From NCBI GenBank assembly GCA_001692895.1, contig KV748211.1:62001-126000 (forward strand): a DNA stretch of 64,000 bases. Reading direction: 5' to 3'. Positions 12,301 to 22,500 of this stretch are shown piece by piece. The position numbers and the translations under genes are program-made. Source of the stretch: Cenococcum geophilum 1.58 (lineage: Eukaryota; Ascomycota; Dothideomycetes; Gloniales; Gloniaceae). Each line of letters starts with the position of its first letter. Position 1 is the first letter of the stretch. Under the pieces are notes generated by a model that was given only the letters and a program-made list of their open reading frames with translations, was not told where the DNA came from and ran no database searches.

Positions 12301-13509
12301 TTCTAAGTCTTCGCCTGAAGATGAATCTGAGAGATTAGGAGGGAAGCTGGAGGACGTCGCATTTCTTCCAGTAGAAGAATGGTCAGGAATCTAGGCCGAA
12401 TCCCAGCCAGGCTGAGAAGAGTAGCGGTCCTTATTACTTTCGTCCGATTCCCATCCGGAATTGGAGGACAGCTCGTTAGGATCACTGATCGACGACGATC
12501 GAGAGCTATTCTGGTAATTATTCTCACGGGGCGGCAAGGTGCCGATGACTAAAGCAAGAGCTAAGATTGAGGCAGCGTTGCTGCCTAGACAGAGGACGCG
12601 CGACCTTACCTCGTGCTGGCGGGTTCCAGTGCCATCTTCTGCCATTAGTGTTCCCTCTCCCAGCTCCTCGAGGGGACCGTGCCCGACGACAGTTTCCAGA
12701 GGAGCTACGGCGATGGCACCGATACCTTGAGGGCGTCGGCGGCACCGCAGCTTGGAAAAAAAGGAAAACGAGCCCGGAAGAGACCAGTTAACCAGGACGT
12801 AGCTAGGGTAGCCCAGTGTGGCCTCTTGGAAGGTCCAAGCGCGGCTAATCTACGTTGACGGCTGGTCGAAGTTCTGAGCGGCAATAATGCCACCCGGCAT
12901 GACGATGACCATGGACGCGTGGAGGTAGATCTTGGCCATGTTGAAGATCTGCAGCTTCTTGTCCTTGGGTGACACCTGGTTGAGGCACAGGAGGTCTAGC
13001 TAGAGGTACTCGCACCGGTGCGCGCGGGTAGCGAGGGCGGCCTGTACTAGGCCTAGCCAGCTGATGGTATGCAGTTCCGGCTAGTTGATAGTATGCGGCT
13101 CCGGCTTCTTGCTGCGGATGCGTAGTGGCCTGTTGGCCTCCTGCGCCAGGCGGGCGGCGTCTGCGCTTGGCGCCCAGACGTGCGAGATGGCGGCGTACTT
13201 GGGCCACTGCCGCCCTAGGGCCCCTTTGAGCCGCGTGGGATCGTCGCGGGGCCACGCCGTCCAGCCGGTCCATTTAGTGAGGTCGATAGTACTAGAGCCG
13301 TGGTAGTTGGAGGCTAGGAGCCTCTTGACTGATACGAGGCGGAGAGCCCCATTGATGCTGCTCCTGTTATCTAGATAAGACACTGTAATATCCTGGCCCT
13401 CGGAGTATATGAAGATGACTTTACTCTTAAGCTTAGGGAGCGCGGCGTCCTCTCGCGCTTGTTGGACTTGGGGAGGGGTGCTGCGCCGTCTAAATCTCGG
13501 CCTGGTCAT
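9314..13509 (-). pseudogene. HET-domain plus ankyrin-repeat gene (incompatibility/NLR-like), degenerate
   Basis: Several open stretches line up into one gene of about 1400 codons starting at the ATG at 13509. The N-terminus carries a HET domain: WPKYAAISHVWAP (about 13175-13213), YL-LDLLCLNQVSPKDKKLQ (about 12947-13006) and RAWTFQEATLGYPSYVLVNW (about 12793-12852). A Ser/Asp/Glu-rich linker follows (about 12300-12520). Next is the HET-family block SVWRSMWLRTSTRA with DIVYSMMHLL (about 12085-12160). About ten or more ankyrin repeats follow (about 11370-9550), for example STPLLTACCHQNLRIVELLL and GCTPLHLAASGGHIRLVKLL. The C-terminus has a small Cys/His cluster, YHKCQCDGCW (about 9345-9375). HET with ankyrin repeats is a known fungal architecture for non-self recognition, with the repeats presumed to sense a ligand. 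The longest unbroken piece is 572 codons. The gene is interrupted by roughly nine in-frame stops and one change of frame. Its GC content is high for the window. It is a paralogue of the relic at 630-3409. Confidence 0.75.
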
Positions 13510-14270
13510 AGCGAAGCCAGAGAGTGGGATGATGGGATCTTAATAACCGATTTAACGTTTTGTATAAAGAAGGACTTATAAAAAGGAAGATGGAAAAATA
13601 ATTGAGGTGTTGCGAGAATTCTTATCTGGATCTGGCAATTGGCTGCGCGATTAATGTGACAGAGTCGCATTATTACGTATTACGTAATACAGGCGGTGTG
13701 GGCTGGCAGAACTAGATGTGTTCTAGTAGAGTAGTCAACCAGTTAATTAATCCATCCACTGGCATTTCGCACTCCCCTAGTATATTGACCAATACCCTAG
13801 CGGAGTTAACAATACCAGTTAATTAATTAATTAACTGGCCTAGTCTTGGAGTTTTACTAGTATATTTATTAATACTCGGATATAAGACTTATTATAAATA
13901 CCTAAATCTAATATTGATTAATACCTTAGGGGAGTAGCTAATACTAGATCTAATATAAGGTTATTTCTACCTAACTAGGGACTTATTAATATTAGACTAA
14001 AGCCTTATTTTAAGATATTAAATAAACTACTAGGATAGTCCTTAATATTAAAAATAAATATATTAGCTAGTCCCTTAGGATATTAATTAATCTATTAGGG
14101 GACTAGTTAATATATAGCTAGTTTAGTGTCTTAATTGCAAGTAGTAATAAAGCTATAACCACCTAATTATCTTAATAGCTTTCTTTTCTTTATTCTCCTA
14201 TATTATATAGCTTTTAACTTGTTATTCTAATTTAAATTAATATTTTAAGATTAAATAATTTTAATAACTT
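13510..14270. other. AT-rich intergenic with recurring short motifs
   Basis: No gene recognised. Upstream of the HET-ankyrin start the sequence repeats TTAATTAA and variants of CCCTAG/CTAGGGG next to TTAATA several times between 13740 and 14110. This suggests a decayed tandem or palindromic repeat. A promoter for the HET-ankyrin gene should lie in 13510-13700 but cannot be defined. Confidence 0.35.
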
Positions 14271-14271
14271 T

Positions 14272-14770
14272 AAATGGCTCTAGTATATATATTAAGACCA
14301 ATTAAAATACTACGCCAAAGCCCCTTACCGGTAAATTTATTCCTAGATAAACTAAAGAAAAAGTTCTTTAATTATATTACTAAACCTAGCTATATATATA
14401 AGGCTTATTTTAAGCCTAATAAATAGATAGAAACCTAGCCTTATTATAATAACCCAAAAATTAAAGTAAAAATACTAGGCCTTTATAACCTTAAATACTT
14501 TACCCTTAAGAACTATAAGTTAATTAGAAATAGGCTTTACTATTACCTTAATAGTACTTATACTAACCCTTAATACGCTATGCCCTAGAATGAAGTCTAT
14601 AATATTATTATTAAGGAATATCTTTATAACGGGTCAAGACCTAGTTTATATACTTAACTAAAGGCCTTTACCTAGTTATATAAGTAAGGACTAGTCCTCC
14701 GTTATATAACTTGCCCCCTTTAGTTAATAGGGCAACTACGCGTCTTGCAGGAAGCTCGGACAGCTAAAGG
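14272..14770 (+). pseudogene. Unidentified short degenerate ORF
   Basis: From an ATG at about 14272 one frame runs about 165 codons with few, mostly TAG or TAA, stops. It reads MALVYILRPIKILRQSPLPV, later KILGLYNLKYFTLKNYKLIR, with many Lys and Tyr residues. No family is recognised. It lies just outside the 3' end of the minus-strand Gypsy F. It could be a host gene fragment, or part of that element's flank. Confidence 0.3.
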
Positions 14771-14799
14771 AACACGATTTTCTTCTTCCTTTCTTTTCT

Positions 14800-15056
14800 T
14801 CTCTCCTTAGTGTTAGCGACTTAGTCAATTAAGGCACGAGTACGGCAAGAGGGTCGCGCAAGCCTGTATAATTAGATTGTCTATAAACGAGGATTTAAAG
14901 CTAAAGAAAGGAAAGGAGAAGAATAAAAGCACCGCTTAAAGTTATATATAATCTTCTGGTTACGTAATAGCAATCTGACAGCAATTTGCCAGTACTGTAA
15001 TATTACCCCCCCTTTAAAAAAGCCTGCCCTTAGGCTTTATATGTCCGTATTACACC
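14800..15056 (-). mobile_element. Gypsy element F, 3' end (LTR plus polypurine tract), left part
   Basis: At 15003-15030 lies the reverse complement of a polypurine tract very like the one in front of element A's right LTR (AAAGGGGGG type, beside AAGCCTAAGGGCAGGC). So a minus-strand LTR element ends here, with its LTR to the left. The LTR terminus is at about 15002 and its far end is unclear. Element A starts at 15057. The other side of F resumes at 52402 with a chromodomain-end sequence, as expected if A inserted into F. Fossil; the left boundary is approximate. Confidence 0.5.
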
Positions 15057-15267
15057 TATAACGGCGCTATTGCACATTACCTGCCAAATTCCGCTATATT
15101 TTGCTAACCTGCGATTGGCCCGCCTAAAGCTAGCGCCTTAGCGGCTTACCCTATATATTTATTTACATCGGTCCTAGCGACCCCTTTTCCTTCTCTTTAG
15201 CTTAATATCTTCGTAATATAGCATTCGTTTAAGCTTCGGTTCTAAGGCATTTATTTAAGCTGTGACA
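15057..15267 (+). repeat. Left LTR of Gypsy element A
   Basis: The 211-bp LTR (TATAACGG...GTGACA) is preceded by the target duplication ACACC at 15052-15056. The partner LTR at 52191-52401 is also 211 bp and is followed by ATACC. The two LTRs differ at about 21 positions, all transitions, with no indels. Confidence 0.85.
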
Positions 15268-17824
15268 TTATACTAAGCTCACCCTATATTGCCTAGGAAG
15301 GCCTTAATAATATCCCACCCTAAAGAAACTTCGTTTGCAACAACGCATTAACGCGCTATACTTAGATACTAAAACAACTCTATATTACCTGGGAAAGCCT
15401 AGATAATATCTTACCTTATAAACTAGATAGGACTAGACTTATACCTTTAGAATTAAAACCAAAGTATATAATACTAACAAACCTTAAAAAGCTAATAATG
15501 GCACCTAAAGTAAGCTTATTTAAGGGGGCTACCTCTACCCGAGAGGAACCTAAGATTTAATTAGGATTAGAAATTAAAGATAATAATAATATTATAGACG
15601 TACGCGAGTAGATTCGCGCCCTTGTAGCTAGCTAGGAAGCCGATTATCTTAAAGTAAAAAATATATAAGAGACCCTATAAGAGATCCTAAAAAGCCTCGC
15701 GGCCTTATAAAATAGCCTAGCTTCCCCTTTTTAAAGCCCTAGCTAACCTATTTACTCTACTAAATATAATATAATAGGGAGTACAGATATAATAATGAAG
15801 TAATTAAAGTCCGTTAAGCTTCTTAACCCCCTACTACTATTTAACGGGATAGACCTTACTTTTAAGAATTAGAGGATTTAAGTATAAGGAAAGCTCCGCG
15901 TTAACTATAACTATTTCCTTTCTAAAAAAGCTAAAATGCTTTACCTCTTTAGTTAAACCACCAGGGACACATAACGGCACCTTTAAGCCAAGTTTAAGGA
16001 TAACTCCCCTATCTAATTTATATTTATTAATAAGATAATATAGTACCTAGTAGCTATTTATATTAACCCGAATAAAGTATAAGATGCTCGTTATAACTAT
16101 AATCGCCTAATAATAAAACCGAATTAACCCTTTATTAAATTTTAGACTTAATTCCTATACCTTACAGGAGAAGGCTAGGTTCCCCTTAAAAACTACTAAT
16201 TAAACCTATATAATAAGCTAACAATCTAGCTATAAGAAAAGATCGCTATAACCTTAAATAACCTACTAACCTATAAAAGACTCGCAGCTTATTACCTATT
16301 ATTAGACTTAAAACTAAAGCGGATTAACGCCTCCCCTAATTAGTAGAAGCGACTCTATAATAATTAAAACTCACTAGCTATACCTATAAAAGCTAGAGTA
16401 AAAAGATAAGTTACGACTGCTCTTATACTAAAGGCGGTTATAACTACGCACTAGCGAGCCTCGCCTAACTAGTTACGTACTACGCCATTAACTAGTATTT
16501 ACCGCAATACTCTAATTAACACTACCTTAGCTATATGCTATAACTATAATAAGTAAGGTTACTTTACTTTATCCTACCCGGAGCTAAAGGATATAGGCGA
16601 TATTAAGGAGATAGAAAAAAGAGAAATGTCTAATAAGTTAGGAAAAGAAGAACCCTAGAGAAAGACTCCCCCTAAGGGTACCCTATTAATCTTAAAGAGA
16701 TTAATCTTAGTTAGTTAATAGGTGGAAAGCATTTTACGGTTTTATATATAGTATCTTAAAATAGATATAGAGTTAATATAACCGCCCTTATTAACACTAA
16801 AGTAAATAGCTTTGCCTTTATAAATACTACCTATACAAATAATGTTACTAAATTTCTAAATATAAAAGCTATTTAACTAGAGAAGCCTATTTAGGTAAAA
16901 GGCTATAACGACTAAGCCGGTTAGCCTATTACCTATATCTTAAAGTTACATATCGCTTTTAACGGATAACGCTAATATAGTATCCCCTTTTGCATCCTAG
17001 ACCTAGGGTCCTATAATATAATCCTTAAATAAAAATAGATATCCTATTTTAATATTTGGTTAAATATATAATAAAGATAGTTTATCTAGCTAGAGGATAG
17101 ACTAAGGTTGCCCTCCTTTATTAGGGAGATTTAAACTAACTATAAGATACTAGCCGTAAGGGCTAACCCTATCTACTAGTAGGATGTCTGGGCCTGTAAC
17201 CTAGCCTTTACCTAAAAAGACACCCGCCGCGAAGCTAAAAAGAACTCTATACTAATAAAGATACTCTCCTAAAGCGCTATATTTAAAGAGGACTCTATAT
17301 ATAGAAGCGGGATAGATAGTAATATAGATAATATCTAAATCGTATAGATCTAACCGGTATAGAAAAGAACGTATTAATAGGATATAAGGGATAACCTTTA
17401 AAAGATATAATAGGAGCTAAAAGGAGTAATAATAACGCCAGTACCTTAGAAGTCCCTAAAGTTATATACGCCCCTATTATTAGGCAACCCCCCTACTATA
17501 GATATTGCTATAATTAGCGCTATAGTATTCTACTTTAATATATACCGGAAGGATAATAAGGTCTTTATAATGAGCCTATATAAGATTAACTAAATTATTA
17601 ATAATAGAGAGGAAAGGCCAGCTAAGGAAACCAATAAGGAACCAGTTAAACGCCTCCTTTTTATTATTTATATAGACTATAAGGATGCATTCTTAAAGGC
17701 GGCCTTAGATAAGTTACCCCCCTACTAGATATATAATTATAAGATTTAATTAGAAGCCAATAACTCGCTAGGCTATAGCCCCCTCTACTATTAATTAATG
17801 GATAAGCTAAAAGTAATAAAGTAG

Positions 17825-18118
17825 NACTTAATTAANAACCTAGATAAAGGGTTTATNGAGCTAAGTTAAGCCCCTTTTACTTCTNCTATNCTNTTNNTAA
17901 AAAAGCCTAATAGAGGCCTTTGTTTTTATATTAACTATTAAAAGCTAAACGCTATTACTTAAAAGGACTAGTATCCTATTCCTTTAATTAATAAAACCCT
18001 TATATATCTAAGCTAGGTAAAGATCTTTACTAAACTTAATATCCGNNAAGCTTTNTACTAAATTANNATANACCCTATATNTAAAGATTTAANAACNTTN
18101 NNTACCNNNTATAGTTCN
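17825..18118. other. Cluster of ambiguous bases (N) in element A
   Basis: About 24 single or paired N calls lie within 300 bp of the reverse transcriptase region. The equivalent part of sister copy B (36020-36071) also holds N calls. This pattern points to uncertain consensus between repeat copies, not to a gap. Confidence 0.8.
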
Positions 18119-18769
18119 TATAAATATAAAGTTCTTCCTTTTAGACTAATAAACGGACTGGTTACGTACTAAAGGTATATAAATAATGTTCTTTTTAATT
18201 ACCTTAATAAATTCTGCATAGCATACCTAGACGATATTCTTATATACTTAAACAACGAACTTAAGTATTAAGTTTATATTAAGAAGGTCCTAGAGAGATT
18301 ACAGAACGTGGGCTTATAAGTAGATATTAAGAAATGCGAGTTTAGGGTGAAATGTATAAAATACCTTAGGTTTATTATAACTACGAAAGGAATTAAGGTC
18401 GACCCTAAGAAGGTAGAGGTAATCCGTAACTAAAAGCCCCCTTATATAGTAAAAGGAATCTAATCCTTTCTTAGTTTTTATAACTTCTACTATTAGTTTA
18501 TCTATAACTATAGAATTATAGTAAAACCTCTTATATGACTAACTAGGAAGGATATGCTTTTTATCTTTAATAATAGCTATATAAAAGCCTTTAAAGAGAT
18601 AAAGGATTAGCTTATCTCTTTCCTAATTCTTTATTACTATAACCTAGACCTTAAATTAATGCTAAAAACGGATGCCTCTAATAGGGTTATAGCGGGAATC
18701 CTATTACAGTTATATCTAGACGGTAAATAGTACTCTATAGCTTTCTTCTTAAAGATAATAGACCCGGCT

Positions 18770-18807
18770 TATCAGGATTTTTTTTAAGTATGTTGTTGCA
18801 GTTTATG
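18770..18807 (+). repeat. Left terminal inverted repeat of G
   Basis: TATCAGGA followed by a T run and AAGTATGTTGTTGCAG. It pairs with the right terminus, where the same block reads AGGCACGTTATTGCAG. The differences are G-to-A and C-to-T. A nearby GGCAATTTGCTGCG (about 18810) starts the subterminal motif series. Confidence 0.7.
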
Positions 18808-19111
18808 GCAATTTGCTGCGAAACGTGCAAAACGTATAATTTAAGTAGTTATATATGGTCCTTACTAAGTTGCGCAAACCACACATTCCGTAATAAGTTT
18901 TTAGCATTTATAAGCAAACTGCGGCAAAATGCCTAAACGCCAAACTAATACCAGTATCTCCTACTCTGTAAATAAAAAGCGTACTATTAGTACAATATAT
19001 ATAAACTACTCCAATTATATGTTCTATTTACTATTTTAATAATATATAAACTATACGGACTATATAGTATTTACATCGCGTAATAACCAAGTTACTATAT
19101 ATATAATTTTT

Positions 19112-19151
19112 TATAGATTGCTATAGATTGCCACAGATTGCTATAGATTGC
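19112..19151 (+). repeat. Four 10-bp tandem repeats near the left end of G
   Basis: Four consecutive copies of TATAGATTGC, the third reading CACAGATTGC. The complement contains GCAATCT, the core that recurs near the other end of G. It may be a transposase-binding subterminal repeat, as known for CACTA-like elements; this is inference. Confidence 0.55.
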
Positions 19152-19179
19152 CTTCAAAAATATATTTATATTATAACTA

Positions 19180-21110
19180 CTATATAAAATAGCTACTTCT
19201 CTAAACCTATAATAGACCACAAAGCATTTGCCTTGCCTAGCCCCTTTTCTACCCTTGTTCTAAAGATATCTAGATCCTTATTATTAAATAGTATAGACTT
19301 AACCCCTTTTCTAATAGTATACTAAAGACTTACATTAGGTTTAGCCCTAAGCGTCTTTCTAAATAGCTTAACTGCAACTATTAACTGTTTGTAATTCTAT
19401 TAATATAGTATATTAATAGTACGTTTCCGATTCCGTAATTTTATACCTTTAAAGATAAGCTTATAGATATTATTTCCGAAATTATTACCAGCGCCACTAT
19501 CCTTATCTATATCTTCTCCACTATTTATACTGGCATTATTACCTGTGTCCGCTCTATTATATTTGTTACTACCCTTTCTTATACTATTCTTATTATCCCT
19601 ATTGCCACCTAGAGCTATATCCGTTCCATTATCCGCATCGCCATCTTTATCTATATTAACTCCACTATCTCTATTACAACACTTATTTATATTAATCCCG
19701 CTATCTATACCGCTATTAGGGTCGCTAATATCGTTAGGCCTACTACCTTAGTAATTAGTACTGTGGTCAGTTTAATTAGGCGACATATTATAGGGTATAT
19801 TAGGCTTAGTAACAGTACTAGAAGGGCGGAAGGTGTCTAGGTTTAAGGAAAGGGACGCGTTATATACCTAGATATAAGTATTAATCCAGAACTATTATTA
19901 TAAGTAGTTATATACCAGTAAAAGTATATTAAAGCGCTACTTATTAAATCCTGCGTTATAGTTAGAGTCTAGGTTAGAAAGATTATTAAGACTATATTTA
20001 AATAGATTTGGAATTACTTATATAGTAGAGTTGTTACCATATATAGTTACTTAAAGTCTCTTTAAGATGCCCTGTTATAAAAGCCCTAAAATCCGGTTCT
20101 AGCGCTCTATTAACTAATCTGCCTATATAGCCTTTATCCGTTCCTATATAGCTAATATTAGAGTTAGTTACGGTATAGCCTAGATAGTTAGAACGAGGGT
20201 AAAGAAAGAATAAATTACTGTTCAGTTTGGCACCTACTTTAAGCTTTTATTAGATAAAACTACTACTTTTCCGTTTATTAATAACGTGGCGGATTATTAT
20301 ATAAATTAGTGTAACAGCCCCAGGGCTAATTAGGCGTAGAAAGTGCTATATATCTATACTAAACCCAAATCGCCACTTTCCCTTAAAGAATAACTTAGAA
20401 AGACTAGCTATAATAACCAGTACTATAAAGCGGGATTTCTCGCCCTATAAATAGTTAGGAGGGTACCAAGGTAATATAGCTATGCGTACTATCTTAAAGT
20501 ATTAAAAGTCATTAATATGGAGTAGCTCTTCTACTTTATTAATTATTTCCTACTTAGAGAGATTTCTAAATAAGTACTTAGCCTTTATATAATCTTATAT
20601 ATGCCTTAACAGGTAAAACCAGAACTCGCTAATGCTATTATATATCTATTTTATGTTAGTATATATAGAAGTAATAAGAGGTAGCTTACTATATAATATA
20701 TTAATGGTAACGGCTCTTATATAGCCTCGCTAGAACCGTCGCCTTTAAAAACCCCATTATACTCTACTGCTTTATCCTATATAAAATCTATCGTCTTTTC
20801 CAGAGTTATTATATTCCCTTCTAGCTATAGTATAAGAGAAAGACCTTTAGGAGCCTTACCTAATATTACAAATATTAGAAAGAAGCGCACGGCAGCTTTT
20901 ACTATTAGTTTATCCGTAGGTTTTAATTTAGGTTTACTGCTATATATTACTCCTTACTATCTTCTAACTGCATCTATACTATATTAAGACTTCCGCGGTT
21001 TTTTACCGCGTATAGGCGCTATATAAAACGACTTAGCTATAGAGTTATCTTCAGCACTAGAGATAAGCTCTTAGGTAAAGGGATAGTAGCATTAAAGCCG
21101 CTTATTAGGG
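19180..21110 (-). pseudogene. Unidentified cargo gene of G with Asn/Gly/Asp-rich linker
   Basis: On the minus strand a protein-like frame runs from about 21110 to 19180, about 640 codons, with one apparent frame change near 20050 and many TAG/TAA stops. Early segments include SIAKSFYIAPIRGKKPRKS (about 21040), KPTDKLIVKAAVRFFLIFVI (about 20890) and GTLLTIYRARNPAL (about 20430). Then come KGKWRFGFSIDI (about 20370) and GYTVTNSNISYIGTDKGYIG (about 20135). A low-complexity acidic stretch follows (about 19500-19720), rich in Asn, Gly, Asp and Ser, such as DKDGDADNGTDIALGGNRDN. The C-terminus is basic (LRNRKRTINILY, about 19430). I do not recognise the family. It is convergent with the plus-strand relic downstream of it. 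Confidence 0.45.
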
Positions 21111-21649
21111 CGATTTAGGACTTATAACTACTATTAAAGTATTAGCGGGTATAAAGGGATAGAGTCTATATATATAGATTAAGAGATTCTTTATCTGAAC
21201 TCTGCTGGAGTTGTTAACAATGCGCTCTTCCCTAGGGTATTAGGCCTCCATCTTCTTTAGAATTGCTATTTATATTTAACTAATATTTTAGGATACCATC
21301 TCTAGATACTCTATCGCCATATATAGCCGTCTACTAAAGTTAGCTGCATACTACCGTATATATACTATTTATAGTACTTTAGCCTAACTACCGTTTGTGT
21401 ATACATTTCTAGATTCTTCTTACACTAGTAGTACTATTTCTTTTACCTTTACTTTAGTCGTAGGTATATATTAATATTTTAAGCAGTTATATAGAGGGTA
21501 GTCTATACCTTATTCCCCTTAAAAACTATAGTTATATTCTTTTAAAATAGTAGAGGTTAGTAAACCTTTGGTATAACTAATATAGGAGAAGTTAAAGAAG
21601 TTAATAAAGATATAAAGATAAAGTATAATATTTTTAAATTATATATTTG

Positions 21650-22500
21650 CCGGTATAGATACAGTTAATAAAATAAAGGAGTAAAGGGGCAGATTTTAAT
21701 ATTCTGCTAGAGAGCTTAGGCCTATTACCAGCCTATTTAGGGTAAATTATAACAGATTGCCGTATTATCTTGCCGTTAGATGCGTAATATTAAGAATTCC
21801 TACTAATAAGCAAGCACTAGAGCTAATCTTTACGGGTAAGAGCGTTATAACTGCCTATAAAAACGTAAGAATTTAACCAATTTATATAGATATGGCTAAC
21901 CTTTTCTGGCGATTTAGTAGGTTAATACTACTTAAGCAGTAAGTGCTTAATAATTCTCTTCCCTCGTTAAGACGTACTTTAGAGCTTCTATTTATACCTA
22001 GTTAGCCTATAAATATACCCAAGACGTAGAGTTAGTTTAATCGCGCTATTTCCGCCTTTTACTACCTAAAATCTCCCTTAGAGTATATTAGTTTAGGCAA
22101 TAAGCTAATAAAGTCGTTTTATGTTTAAAACTTAAGGAGAGCTTTTATAGAGGAGCAATATAAGGCTATTCTATATATTAAGAAGCGATAATCGTAAAGA
22201 TTGGCTATTAATTTAGCCCTAAGCGTTAATAGAGTTAATATACTCGATTGCGAACAGATAGAAAAAGCTCAGACAATAAAGGTAGAGATTATTACGAAAA
22301 TTAAGCCTATTAAAGAAAAAAGTGCAGTAAATTAGAAGAGAAAGGCAAAAGAGGGGGGGGTTATTATACTACTCTGCTAATATAAAATCCGCTAAAATAC
22401 GTATAGCTAGGCAGCCTCTTACTCTAACGAGCCTATCTACTACTTAATTTACCTATATATCGGATATACCGCCTCCGCCTTTAAGCCAACTAACGGCTTT
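21650..22500 (+). pseudogene. Unidentified cargo gene of G, basic C-terminus
   Basis: The plus-strand frame reads as protein for about 280 codons with scattered TAG/TAA stops. Segments include SARELRPITSLFRVNYNRLP (about 21698), ALELIFTGKSVITAYKNVRI (about 21817) and ISLGNKLIKSFYV (about 22087). The C-terminal part is helical and charged, with EQIEKAQTIKVEIITKIKPI (about 22254) ahead of KRKAKEGG (about 22340). No domain is recognised with confidence. The helical, Lys/Glu-rich tail resembles C-terminal parts of some DDE transposases, but no catalytic block is visible. It lies between the minus-strand cargo gene and the transposase 3' end. Confidence 0.35.

Noticed and set aside
19545-19751. 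Open frame rich in Leu, Ser and Ile on the plus strand, looking like a membrane protein
   Set aside because: It is the antisense of the Asn/Gly/Asp-rich part of the minus-strand cargo gene. The hydrophobic look comes from the complement of GAT/AAT codons.
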